Of a DNA stretch of 64,000 nucleotides, positions 50,413-58,465 are shown one piece after another. The notes beneath the pieces are model-generated. The model ran no database searches, had not been told where the DNA came from, and saw only the letters and a program-made list of their open reading frames with translations. Position 1 is the first letter of the stretch; each line of letters starts with the position of its first letter. Origin of the DNA: RBG-16-57-9 sp964529745 (lineage in GTDB: Archaea; Thermoproteota; Bathyarchaeia; TCS64); contig CAZGZR010000001.1 of assembly GCA_964529745.1 (NCBI GenBank), forward strand, positions 19,699 through 83,698. Reading direction: 5' to 3'. A program made the translations under genes and the position numbers.

Positions 50413-50769
50413 GTGCTGGGGTACCTTAGATATATATACGCTAAAAGAGGCGTGATAGCGGTCGCCACCACCTACTACCTGGTACTAGTAACGTTTCTCA
50501 CGGCCTACGTCCACCCCACTCGAGCAGTCACCGTAACCATCGATGACTACAACGAGGCCGAGCTGGAGCTAGCTTTCATGCTCCTAAGCCTGCCATCGGC
50601 AGCACGCTTCATCTTGGACAACCTGAAGAAACCCCCCAAGGATGGGCACATGGCGCCAGCATCGACTCCGTTGGCGTTAATCTCAACTACCTCGAAGTTG
50701 ACTGTTACGCCTCAGAGAAGTCATCTGTCCACAGGCATGAGCGCGGAAACGCTTGACGCTCAAACCTGA
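50413..50769 (+). CDS. Array small membrane protein M, copy 1
   Basis: The 118 aa product (GTG start) has two hydrophobic segments: residues 13-33 (GVIAVATTYYLVLVTFLTAY) and about 48-68 (LELAFMLLSLPSAARFIL), joined by a short acidic loop with VTVTIDDYNEAE that is conserved in all copies. The tail (STTSKLTVTPQRSH) has a homologue in the decayed copy 2. Function is unknown; an anchor or partner for the V proteins is a guess. Confidence 0.7.
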   Translation: MLGYLRYIYAKRGVIAVATTYYLVLVTFLTAYVHPTRAVTVTIDDYNEAELELAFMLLSLPSAARFILDNLKKPPKDGHMAPASTPLALISTTSKLTVTPQRSHLSTGMSAETLDAQT

Positions 50770-50872
50770 TACAGATGGACCGCGGAGTTACGGTGAGGAG
50801 TCTAATTAAATACGATGCACAGCCGTCCCTCAGATAAGTGTGCATTGAATCAAGTTTTCATAAAAAAATGGT

Positions 50873-51253
50873 TTACTTTGTGGTAAGTGTGTACTTTACG
50901 CCGAGAGGCTCGAGGGCCTCGTCGATCTTTTTGATAAGGTCCTCTATCTGACCCATGTTGGGTTTCTCGAACCACTCGAAGAAGAAGTCGTATTCACCAA
51001 GCTTCTGACCCGACTTGCTGATGATGGTATCGCACCGCTCCTTGGTGATGTCCCCACCGAGGTACTGGGCGGCCCACTGGACGCTGTCTAGCAATGTGTC
51101 TTCTGTCTTAATGCTGGGATCCGCAGGTGAATCCATCACAGCTTGGATGTTTGTGTCCATTATGCAAACCTCGGGCATGTCAACGGCTACCTTCTCCAGA
51201 GCCTTCAAGGCCTTCATGAGGGGCGGCCCATATATCTTCACGTAGCTGATCAT
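50873..51253 (-). CDS. Array protein V, copy 1 (variable centre)
   Basis: This 126 aa soluble protein has a conserved N-terminal block ISYVKIYGPPLMKALKALEK, DMPEVCIMD and a conserved C-terminal block RCDTIISKSGQKLGEYDFF, EWFEKPNMGQIEDLIKKIDE, LGVKYTLTTK. The roughly 40 residues between them differ strongly from copies 2 and 3. The start is preceded by the conserved CAGGAAACAT box and TATA. It converges with M copy 1. No family is recognised. Confidence 0.85.
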   Translation of the reverse strand: MISYVKIYGPPLMKALKALEKVAVDMPEVCIMDTNIQAVMDSPADPSIKTEDTLLDSVQWAAQYLGGDITKERCDTIISKSGQKLGEYDFFFEWFEKPNMGQIEDLIKKIDEALEPLGVKYTLTTK

Positions 51254-51271
51254 ATTCTTTCAACACTAGAA

Positions 51272-51291
51272 CAGGAAACATAGGTTATAAA
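51272..51291 (-). promoter_or_regulatory. Conserved V promoter, copy 1
   Basis: On the minus strand a TATA box (GGTTTATAAC) is followed by ATGTTTCCTG, found in front of all three tandem V genes. The box lies between the TATA and the start codon, so it could be the transcription start or a regulator site. Confidence 0.55.
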
Positions 51292-51394
51292 CCGAATTGA
51301 AAGTCAGGCACGGCCACCTGTTACATCTCGAACAACCTGAATAACCCCTGGTGCATTGAATTAAAACAGTTTTCATAAAAAGAAAAAAAATGGT

Positions 51395-51778
51395 TTACTT
51401 TGTGGTAAGCGTGTACTTCACGCCTAGGGGAGCAAGTGCCTCATCGATTCTCTTGATGAGGTCCTCAACTTGACCCATGTTGGGCTTCTCGAACCACTCG
51501 AAGAAGAAGTCGTACTCGCCAAGCTTCTGACCCGACTTGCTGATGATGGTATCGCACCGCTCCTCAGGGATCTCTTCGTCCTTGAAGAACTCATTTACCC
51601 CATGAGTGGTGTCGGAGCCGAGGCTTCTTGTACCATAGCTATAGACTTCTGGCAGGCTTAGGCTAGCTAAGATGTTAGTGTCCATTATGCAGACCTCGGG
51701 CATGTCAATGGCCACTTTCTCCAAGGCCTTAAGAGCCTTCATTAGGGGTGGACCGTATATTTTCACATAGCTTATCAT
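51395..51778 (-). CDS. Array protein V, copy 2 (variable centre)
   Basis: The 127 aa protein shares both end blocks with copy 1 almost residue for residue, while the central segment (from about residue 36 to 78) is different, including a SLSLPEVYSYGTRSLG stretch. The gene is divergent from the decayed M copy and has the same promoter box. Function unknown. Confidence 0.85.
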   Translation of the reverse strand: MISYVKIYGPPLMKALKALEKVAIDMPEVCIMDTNILASLSLPEVYSYGTRSLGSDTTHGVNEFFKDEEIPEERCDTIISKSGQKLGEYDFFFEWFEKPNMGQVEDLIKRIDEALAPLGVKYTLTTK

Positions 51779-51796
51779 TTTGATTCAATAATACGT

Positions 51797-51816
51797 CAGG
51801 AAACATCTGATATAAA
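51797..51816 (-). promoter_or_regulatory. Conserved V promoter, copy 2
   Basis: The minus strand reads TTTATATCAGATGTTTCCTG, TATA followed by the conserved ATGTTTCCTG box, just upstream of the copy 2 start at 51778. Confidence 0.55.
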
Positions 51817-51926
51817 TTAGTAACAGCACTCCCCGGGCATGGATATTCAGACACCGAATCGCCCCGGGGAAAATGAATCTATTATGAATGTAGAGAGACA
51901 TTAGACCTATCACTGAGACGAAAACC

Positions 51927-51950
51927 GGGTTGACAGGGGAGACTCAACCC
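51927..51950 (+). promoter_or_regulatory. Inverted repeat in the leader of M copy 2
   Basis: GGGTTGA and TCAACCC form a 7-bp inverted repeat around a ten-base centre, 24 bp before the ATG. The 3' half (GACTCAACCCCTAAAAC) is conserved in the leader of M copy 3, where the 5' half is weaker. It may be a leader hairpin or operator. Confidence 0.4.
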
Positions 51951-51973
51951 CTAAAACGAAGCGGGCACCAGAT

Positions 51974-52231
51974 ATGGAGGGAGCGGTACTGCCGGGGTAC
52001 CTCATGTACGTCCACGCCAAAAGAGACCAGATAGTGGTCGCCACCATATATTACCTGCCCCTCGTCAAATTCCTCACAGCCTACATAAACTCACCCGAGC
52101 AGTCACCGTGACCATCGACGACTACAAGGAAGCCGAGCTGGCTCTTAGTCTTGACTGCCTCTATGTTAACCGTGAAGCCTCATAGCAGTCGTTTACATGC
52201 AGTCATGAACGCAGAGATAATCGACACTTGA
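51974..52231 (+). pseudogene. Array small membrane protein M, copy 2, decayed
   Basis: The start (EGAVLPGYLMYVHAKRDQIV) and the first hydrophobic segment remain, but the frame shifts near 52098 and the second segment is deleted; the tail (TASMLTVKPHSSRLHAVMN) persists in another frame and aligns with copy 1. It is a remnant of an M gene and shows that array members are lost over time. Confidence 0.75.
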
Positions 52232-52280
52232 AATTAGAAATGTATACATGAATCAATGTTTTGTAGCAGAAAAAAATGGT

Positions 52281-52667
52281 TTATTTCGTGGTGAGCGTGT
52301 ACTTTACGCCAAGAGGCTCGAGGGCTTCGTCGATCTTTTTGATGAGGTCCTCTACCTGACCCATGTTGGGCTTCTCGAACCACTCGAAGAAGAAGTCGTA
52401 TTCACCAAGCTTCTCCCCAGACTTGCTTATGATGGTGTCGCATCGCTTCTTCGGCATATCTTCGGAATCGAAGTACTCCATTATTCCTTGAGGGGAGTCG
52501 AAGCCGACGCTAGCCGTACCGCTGTAGTCAGTTACTCCTGACACGTTAAGGCCAGCCTGGATTGGTGAGTCCATTATGCAGACCTCGGGCATGTCAACGG
52601 CCGTCTTCTCCAAGGCCTTCAAGGCCTTCATGAGGGGCGGACCATATATCTTCACATAGCTTATCAT
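52281..52667 (-). CDS. Array protein V, copy 3 (variable centre)
   Basis: This 128 aa protein keeps the same two end blocks (KIYGPPLMKALKALEKTAVD; DTIISKSGEKLGEYDFFFEW) with a third distinct centre (VSGVTDYSGTASVGFDSPQG). It is divergent from M copy 3 and preceded by the conserved TATA and ATGTTTCCTG box. Function unknown. Confidence 0.85.
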   Translation of the reverse strand: MISYVKIYGPPLMKALKALEKTAVDMPEVCIMDSPIQAGLNVSGVTDYSGTASVGFDSPQGIMEYFDSEDMPKKRCDTIISKSGEKLGEYDFFFEWFEKPNMGQVEDLIKKIDEALEPLGVKYTLTTK

Positions 52668-52685
52668 GTATCTTCAATAAAATGT

Positions 52686-52705
52686 CAGGAAACATATAAT
52701 ATAAA
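52686..52705 (-). promoter_or_regulatory. Conserved V promoter, copy 3
   Basis: The minus strand reads TTTATATTATATGTTTCCTG, the same TATA and box as the other copies, ahead of the start at 52667. Confidence 0.55.
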
Positions 52706-52874
52706 CAATTAACAACTCCGGGCACAGACATTCAGACACCTAGTTCACCCCTGAAAAAATGGTTCTTCAATGATGTAAATGGGCATTCAGACACGTTATT
52801 GGGACGAAAAACAGCTTGAAGTGGGGACTCAACCCCTAAAACAGAGCGGACACCAGATATGGGAGAGAGCGGCA

Positions 52875-53159
52875 TTGCTGGGGTACCTCAGGTACGTCTA
52901 TACCAAAAGAGGCCAGATAGCGGTCTCCATCAGTTACTACCTCTTCCTCGTCACCTTCCTCGCCGCCTACATCAACCCCAGCCACTCCATCACTGTCACC
53001 ATAGACGCCTACAACGAGGCCGAGGTGGAGCTTGTCTTGATTCTCCTCAGCCTACCCGCCGCCGCGGGCTTCCTCCTAGACGGACTGCGAAACACTACTA
53101 GGAAGAAGCCACGAAAAACCCAGAGCCAGATAACCCATGCACGGGAAGACCCTCGATAA
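52875..53159 (+). CDS. Array small membrane protein M, copy 3
   Basis: From TTG 52875 the product is 94 aa and aligns with copy 1 from its first residues (LLGYLRYVYTKRGQIAVS). Two hydrophobic segments (SISYYLFLVTFLAAY; VELVLILLSLPAAAGFLL) flank the conserved VTIDAYNEAE loop. A basic tail ends it. An in-frame ATG at 52779 exists, but the extra residues are not conserved in copy 2. Function unknown. Confidence 0.65.
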   Translation: MLGYLRYVYTKRGQIAVSISYYLFLVTFLAAYINPSHSITVTIDAYNEAEVELVLILLSLPAAAGFLLDGLRNTTRKKPRKTQSQITHAREDPR

Positions 53160-53398
53160 AACTTCAGTTACTCGTCGGAACTTCCTCCACGTTCTGCAGG
53201 ATGTCTGTTATATATAGGCAATACCATGGCGATGGTTGTTACCCTACCGATCGCTGAATCCATGGCGTCAAAAACATGAACTCAATATCCGGTATACCAG
53301 GAGCCTGGCCTCACATCAAGATATACTATGAAGCAACAAGGGAAGCGCCCATCATGACTATAAACATCTCTGAGAAGATCACGTAGAGCTTCGCAGCC
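53160..53398. other. Intergenic right of the array
   Basis: A TTATATATAG box is at about 53208-53217. A 36-codon frame (53276-53386, plus strand) encodes NSISGIPGAWPHIKIYYEAT, which may be a small gene, but support is weak and I do not call it. Confidence 0.3.
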
Positions 53399-53797
53399 TC
53401 ATGAAGCCTCAACCGCTACCTGATCGCTCTCGAACGGGAGGGGCAAGACGTTGTTAACGGCTCCTATGAGCACCTCCAAGCTGACTGGTTTCTTGAACAG
53501 CAAAAAGTCCTTGAAACCAAGAGACTCAACGATCTCGATGGACTCGTCGTAGCCCGTGACGAAGATCAAACCCATCGATTCATCGAGCTCCCTGAGTTTG
53601 ACAGCCACCTCATCTCCACGGATGTCGGGCAGAAACATGTCCAACAAGGCTAGGCTGAACCGTGACTTTCTGGCTTTATCTATGGCGATCCTCCCTTTCG
53701 AGGCCGTCTCGACGACGTATCCTTCATCCTCTAGTACCCAGCGGAACAGCTCAAGGATGCTCTGATCATCGTCTACGACCAGAATGTTGTGCTCCAT
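53399..53797 (-). CDS. CheY-like response regulator (stand-alone receiver)
   Basis: From ATG 53797 the protein is 132 aa and a complete receiver: acidic pocket HNILVVDDDQSILEL, phospho-acceptor in LALLDMFLPDIRG, FVTGYD and FKKPVSLEVL with the conserved Lys. It lacks an output domain and likely acts through a partner. A TTTTTAAAAATAC box lies about 20 bp upstream. No histidine kinase is in the window. Confidence 0.9.
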   Translation of the reverse strand: MEHNILVVDDDQSILELFRWVLEDEGYVVETASKGRIAIDKARKSRFSLALLDMFLPDIRGDEVAVKLRELDESMGLIFVTGYDESIEIVESLGFKDFLLFKKPVSLEVLIGAVNNVLPLPFESDQVAVEAS

Positions 53798-54094
53798 CGA
53801 GTGGCTTAGACAGAGTATTTTTAAAAAACAATGTGGATCAAGAGATAATATTCGCAAACCAAATCTGGTTCTCGCTTAAAAAATACGAGAAACCTATTAA
53901 ATTTATTAAATAGCAACTAGACAACGGGAAAAGGACCAAACATGAAGCTATTATATATCAATATCTATCATTCTGAGGTTTTAATCCACGGATATGTAAA
54001 TGAGTCTATGAAACTTTTTTCATGCGGGATAAACAGCAGATGCAAGGCGGTTATTTCAAGGCTTTCATCTGTTTCTTCAACCTGCTGATGTTCC

Positions 54095-54488
54095 GTGGAA
54101 GACTCCGAGAAAGTGCCTCTGGAGGTGTTCGGCCACATTTTCAATCTCTCAGCGCTCGTGGAGGACTTATGGAAGGTGCGCTCGGGTGCCATAAATTCCA
54201 AGTACATCAAGGTCCTCAACGAGATGGGCTTCGCGGACAAGTTCGTGTTGAGGACCCCGACATATACATCTTCCAGGTGATAGGCTGCAGGTACGCCGAG
54301 AACTATCACCACTGCATAAAGAGCGGCAGCTTCCTGTGCCCCTTCGCCTTGTTCGTGGGCGCCCTAATCCACTCCTACATGAACCCTAGAATCCACATAT
54401 CCAAGACCGTGTTGAGGCGGGGGGCTCCATCACCGTGTACAAGAAGCTGAGGGTCAAGCTCAAGGACTATAAAACGAAGCCTGGTTAA
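54095..54488 (+). pseudogene. Conserved protein gene with two frameshifts
   Basis: Three consecutive frames give one plausible protein: PLEVFGHIFNLSALVEDLW and LNEMGFADKFV; then IYIFQVIGCRYAENYHHCI and FLCPFALFVGALIHSYM; then SITVYKKLRVKLKDYK. The joins are near 54250-54265 and 54410-54420. The span is 394 nt, two bases short of a whole frame, consistent with two single-base deletions. The Cys pattern GCRYAE...LCPFAL may be a metal or V4R-like site. No family is certain. Confidence 0.5.
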
Positions 54489-54506
54489 CACTCCGTCCTG
54501 TTCTTC

Positions 54507-55250
54507 TTAAACGAGTTCCCTCTTTATCTGGTCCACGTCATGAGGAGGGTACCCCGAGTAGTATTTACTGACGTAGCAGTAGACGTCATATTCTTCAAGG
54601 TACTCCCCTATTCGGCGGGCCCAGCTACGGTTGGTCTCCGAGGTGTCACGCTCCACGACGCCCCTCTCGCCATCTACCTCCCGTCTGTCCCCGTCTAAGC
54701 GTATGTAGACGCAGCCGCCTGTGACCCGGTCTATCGTGGGGAGCCAGGGGTGCTCCTGATGGACCACGCATATCCCCCGCTTCGCGAGGACGTCGAGGAT
54801 CGTGTCCTCCGTCCAAGTCTCATCCCTGAACTCGACGGCGTAGCTGTGGTGTACTGGCAAAGTGGAAAGGAATCCGATTAGAGCGGGGGCCTCGTTTGGC
54901 TTGAAGCTGGGCGGCAGCTGCAGCAGGAGGGGGCCCAGCTTGGAGCCAAGCAGCTTCATGTTGGATATGAAGGCGTCCAGCTTCCCCTCCGGGGGACGCA
55001 GCCCGGGGCTGTGGCTGATGCTGCGAGGGAACTTTACCGAGAAAACGAAGCTTTCCGGTGCCGATTCTGCCCAGTTCTTCACAGTCTCCCTTTGGGGTAT
55101 CCTATAGAAGGTGCTGTTTATCTCCACGGAGTTGAAGTGTCTCGCGTACTCCCCAAGATAATCCACTTGTTTGAGTCCATGGTAGAGCCCCCAGAACCCG
55201 TAGCTCCAGCCCATGGATCCCAGGTAGAGCTTACCCGACACGTGTATCAT
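54507..55250 (-). CDS. DUF72 domain protein in the NHEJ operon
   Basis: The 247 aa TIM-barrel-like protein matches DUF72 (COG1801): LYLGSMGWSYGFWGLYHGLK, NSVEINSTFYRIP, FVFSVKFPRSISH and VEFRDETW are typical. The start ATG 55250 overlaps the ligase stop by four bases. DUF72 proteins are often near DNA-repair genes and their role is unsettled; position here suggests a role in end joining. Confidence 0.88.
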   Translation of the reverse strand: MIHVSGKLYLGSMGWSYGFWGLYHGLKQVDYLGEYARHFNSVEINSTFYRIPQRETVKNWAESAPESFVFSVKFPRSISHSPGLRPPEGKLDAFISNMKLLGSKLGPLLLQLPPSFKPNEAPALIGFLSTLPVHHSYAVEFRDETWTEDTILDVLAKRGICVVHQEHPWLPTIDRVTGGCVYIRLDGDRREVDGERGVVERDTSETNRSWARRIGEYLEEYDVYCYVSKYYSGYPPHDVDQIKRELV

Positions 55251-56638
55251 CCTTCTATCTTGAACAACAGCCACTGGTTCTTCTCTGAGCCCGACGTCTT
55301 TACTAGCTCGTACATACCGTTCAGCCTCTCCCCGCTGAGTACGACGGTTATCTTTTCCGGCCCCCACTTGACGGGGACGTAGAAGCCCCTATCCCAGATG
55401 GTCACGTCACCGGCTCCGTACTGGCCCTCCGGGATCACGCCCTCGAAGCCACCGTACTCCAGCGGATGGTCCTCGGTCCTCACGGCGAGGCGCCTGACGC
55501 CTGGTTCCAGCGGGACGCCCTTGAGGACGGCCCAGCTCACTAGGACGCCATCCCTCTCCAGCCGAAGGTCCCAGTGGGTGCGCCTCGCGTGATGCTCCTG
55601 GACCACGAAGCTGTTACCCGAGCCGGCTGCAATCCCTCCCACGGGCTCGGGTGTCACGCCGAAGTCACGCTTCTGGTAGTAGTCCTCCAGCCTCTCGGGC
55701 TTCACCTGGGCCAAGCTGCACAGCCGGGGCGGCTTGTCGTCTCTGAACCGCTGGAAACGTGGAGCCCTCAGGCGGTTGTCCTCGGTCAACGTCTGGTACC
55801 CGACCTGCGCCACGAGCCTGGGCTCCACCCAGACTGCGCCCCAGGGTATATCCGGTTCGTCGAACCAAGGCGCATCGACGCGGAGCCCATCTAAGATTTC
55901 ACGGGTTTCGTGAAGCTGTTCGTCCGTGAACCCGGTGCCCACCCTTCCCACGTAGACGGGGACGCCGTCACTGTAGAGGCCTAGTAGGAGGGCACCGAAG
56001 GAGCCTTCCCGGGCGCCCTCCCCGGGCGTGTACCCGAACACGACGCAGTCGCAGGTCTTCACCTGCTTTATCTTGAGCCAGTCGCTGCTTCTAGTGCCAG
56101 GCTGATAGGTGCTGCTCTTCCTTTTCGCGATGACTCCCTCGAGTCCTCTGCTTATGACGGCCTCGTAGAACTCGACGCCACGGCCCTCGACTGGGATGCT
56201 TCTGGTGACGTTTTTGCCTTCCCTCAGCCTTGTTTTTAGTATCTCCAATCTGCGATACAGCGGCTGGTCGATGACGCTCACGCCTTCTACCTCGAGGATG
56301 TCGAACACGACGTAGGTGGCCGGGCTGGTCGCCGCCAGCCTCTCCACGTCCCCGGGTTCGCTGGTCTGGGTCCTACGAGCCACGGCCTGGAAGTCGGCTT
56401 TGCCCCCGCTGAAAACGATTATCTCGCCGTCGAGCACAACGTTCTCGCAGAGCGTCTTCAGCTCCTCTAGCTCGGGGAACCTGTCAAGGAGTTCAATGTT
56501 GTTCCTGCTCCGAACGCTGAGTGTGTCTGAGACATAAGATATGGCTCTGACACCGTCCCACTTGACTTCGAAGACCCAGTCGGGATCGTCGAACGGTCTC
56601 CGGGCTCGGCGGGCGAGCATGGGCGAGTAGAGGTTCAT
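55247..56638 (-). CDS. ligD: LigD-type DNA ligase with C-terminal 3'-phosphoesterase domain
   Basis: This 463 aa protein has an ATP-dependent ligase domain (nucleotidylated Lys in FEVKWDGVR near residue 26, LDGEIIVF, EGVIAKRKSS, SDWLKIK) and, from about residue 340, the LigD phosphoesterase domain (FVVQEHHARRTHWDLRLER, WAVLKGVPLEPG, FEGVIPEGQYG). The order LIG-PE differs from the PE-LIG order of many bacterial LigD proteins. It seals and cleans broken ends in NHEJ. It overlaps ku by four bases. Confidence 0.93.
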   Translation of the reverse strand: MNLYSPMLARRARRPFDDPDWVFEVKWDGVRAISYVSDTLSVRSRNNIELLDRFPELEELKTLCENVVLDGEIIVFSGGKADFQAVARRTQTSEPGDVERLAATSPATYVVFDILEVEGVSVIDQPLYRRLEILKTRLREGKNVTRSIPVEGRGVEFYEAVISRGLEGVIAKRKSSTYQPGTRSSDWLKIKQVKTCDCVVFGYTPGEGAREGSFGALLLGLYSDGVPVYVGRVGTGFTDEQLHETREILDGLRVDAPWFDEPDIPWGAVWVEPRLVAQVGYQTLTEDNRLRAPRFQRFRDDKPPRLCSLAQVKPERLEDYYQKRDFGVTPEPVGGIAAGSGNSFVVQEHHARRTHWDLRLERDGVLVSWAVLKGVPLEPGVRRLAVRTEDHPLEYGGFEGVIPEGQYGAGDVTIWDRGFYVPVKWGPEKITVVLSGERLNGMYELVKTSGSEKNQWLLFKIEG

Positions 56639-57429
56639 GTCTTCTGCTGCTGGGCTAGGGTGTCTCTGAGCGCCGACATGAGCTCCCTGACCTCCTCGGT
56701 CTTGGGCTTCTGGACGGCTATGACTTTCCCCTTCATCTTCTGCTCGACGAGCTCCTCTACGCGCTCCTTGAACGTGTCCTTGAACTCGGTGGCGTCGAAG
56801 TCCCCGGTGAGGTTCTCCATTATCTTGAGGGCGATGTCCAGCTCCTCAGGGGTGGGTTCCTTCACCTTGGTCAGGTCCTCGTAGCTTCTGGGGTCCACCA
56901 CCTCGTCGCTGTACCGGAGCGTGGTGAGCACCAGCGAGTCCCTGTAGTGGTATACGAGCACCGGGTACTCCCTGATTCTGAGGGTGAACGTGCCCACGCC
57001 CGCGAGGCCCTTCTCCTTGAACGCCTTCAGAAGCAGACCATAGCTGTCCTCGCTCTTGTCCGGGACTAGCACGTAGCTCTTGTCGAAGAAGACCCTGTCC
57101 ACCTGGCTCAGTGGCACGAACTTCCTCAGGCTGATCTTCTTGTTGGACTCGGGGCGGATGGCGTCGATCTCCTCCTTGGTGAAGACGACGTACTCGCCCT
57201 TCCTCACCTCGACGGCCTGCCCCACGTCGCTCCAGGGAACCACTTCCTTGTCTAGGGTGCAGACCCTCTCGTACTTGAGGGGGCACGCGTCCTCCCTCCT
57301 GACGTACTTGAAGCTGAAGCTCTCGTCCTTGATCATGGTGTATGCCTTCACCGGGACGTTGATGAGGCCGATGCTTATCCTGCCCGTCCAGATGCTGCGG
57401 GTTGAGGGCTTGCCCTTTAAGACGCTCAT
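56635..57429 (-). CDS. ku: Ku protein
   Basis: The 264 aa homodimeric Ku binds broken DNA ends. The core SIWTGRISIGLINVPVKAY, CPLKYERVC, FFDKSYVLVPD and the C-terminal helical part (TEFKDTFKERVEELVEQKMK) are as in bacterial Ku. Start at ATG 57429; an in-frame start five codons upstream is less likely. It is the middle gene of the NHEJ operon. Confidence 0.95.
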   Translation of the reverse strand: MSVLKGKPSTRSIWTGRISIGLINVPVKAYTMIKDESFSFKYVRREDACPLKYERVCTLDKEVVPWSDVGQAVEVRKGEYVVFTKEEIDAIRPESNKKISLRKFVPLSQVDRVFFDKSYVLVPDKSEDSYGLLLKAFKEKGLAGVGTFTLRIREYPVLVYHYRDSLVLTTLRYSDEVVDPRSYEDLTKVKEPTPEELDIALKIMENLTGDFDATEFKDTFKERVEELVEQKMKGKVIAVQKPKTEEVRELMSALRDTLAQQQKT

Positions 57430-57469
57430 GTCTGAAAGGATCAACGGAACGGGGCGTCTTAATTGTTAC

Positions 57470-58321
57470 CTATGTTATTTCTTGGGGCTGGTCCCAGATG
57501 TCACTCCATGGGTCCTCGACGAAGCCGGGCACGTTGTAGATGTTGAAGTCGAAGGGCCTCACTGAAGGCAGATCGTCCCATGCAACGGGGGTGCTCACGG
57601 TGGCCTCCCTGACGGCTCTTAGGCTGTACGGCGCGACCATTGTCGATCTTTCACTATTCTGCAGGTAGTCGATGAGCACGGTCCCTGGGACGTTGGTCTG
57701 TCTACGCTCGGAGACTATGAACTCGTGTATTGAAGCGAGCTCCTTCGCGACATCGTGCACATACCCTCTTGTCTGTCTGAAGGTGTGAACAGGCTCGATA
57801 TGTATCAGCACGTGGACCCCCTTCCGCCCAGAGGTCTTGACGTAGGGCTTAACGCCCCTCTCGTCGAGGGTCTCCCTTAGGAAAATGGCTGCCTGGACGG
57901 CTTCACCTAAGCCAGCGGGGGGCTCGGGGTCCAGGTCGAAGAGAACGAAGTCGGGTTTCGAGGCGTCCGTGATCCTGGAAAGAGGCATGTGTAGCTCAAG
58001 CGAAGCGAGGTTCGCAAGCCACAGCAAGGTGTCAAGGTCGTCGCACACGACGTATCTGGTGTCCCTGTCCGCCGACTTGCTGTGCTTAACGTGGGTCCTG
58101 ACCCAGTCTGGGGTCCCGGTCGGGGCGTCTTTCTCGTAGAACCCCTCCGCCTGAACGCCGTCCGGGTACCTAGCTCTGACGAGCGCCCTGTCTCTGAGGA
58201 AGGGCATTATGCGAGTTGCGACCCGGATGTAGTACTCTATGACGTCCTTCTTCGACAGCCTGAGCCCGGGGTACATCAGTTTATCCAGGTTCGTGAACCT
58301 TACGCGAGTCAGGTCCTCCAT
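57470..58321 (-). CDS. LigD-type polymerase/primase (AEP) domain protein
   Basis: The 283 aa stand-alone polymerase domain fills gaps during NHEJ. It shows LDKLMYPGLRLSKKDVIEYY, FYEKDAPTGTPDWV, the metal-binding FDLDPEPPAGLGEAV and VKTSGRKGVHVLIHI. It is the first gene of the operon, 40 bases before ku. Confidence 0.93.
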   Translation of the reverse strand: MEDLTRVRFTNLDKLMYPGLRLSKKDVIEYYIRVATRIMPFLRDRALVRARYPDGVQAEGFYEKDAPTGTPDWVRTHVKHSKSADRDTRYVVCDDLDTLLWLANLASLELHMPLSRITDASKPDFVLFDLDPEPPAGLGEAVQAAIFLRETLDERGVKPYVKTSGRKGVHVLIHIEPVHTFRQTRGYVHDVAKELASIHEFIVSERRQTNVPGTVLIDYLQNSERSTMVAPYSLRAVREATVSTPVAWDDLPSVRPFDFNIYNVPGFVEDPWSDIWDQPQEIT

Positions 58322-58465
58322 GAGCCTCGCCCAACTGAATTAATTCGACGAATCTTAAGGTATGTGGTCTACTAGCTACGGATGGTTTAATGCCATTAAT
58401 CTATAGGCGGGGAGTATATTCAGCCTCCACCGCCTTTATATCGGATATGACACCGTTATCCGCGC

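Larger units (their letters stand above)
50193..53160. repeat. Tandem array of a divergent two-gene unit
   Basis: The region repeats a unit made of a minus-strand gene (126-128 aa, called V) and, divergent from it, a plus-strand small membrane protein gene (M). Copies present: M at 50413, V at 50873, V at 51395, decayed M at 51974, V at 52281, M at 52875. The V-M spacers of copies 2 and 3 align throughout, and the 3' flanks of the V genes share TGCATTGAAT and a TTTTCATAAAAA region. This shows duplication of the whole segment followed by loss. Confidence 0.8.

Noticed and set aside
50193..53160. CRISPR array
   Set aside because: The repeats here are gene-sized and encode proteins; there are no short regularly spaced repeats with spacers anywhere in the window.
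53276..53386. 36-codon frame right of the array
   Set aside because: There is no promoter at the right distance and no recognisable feature; left as possible but uncalled.
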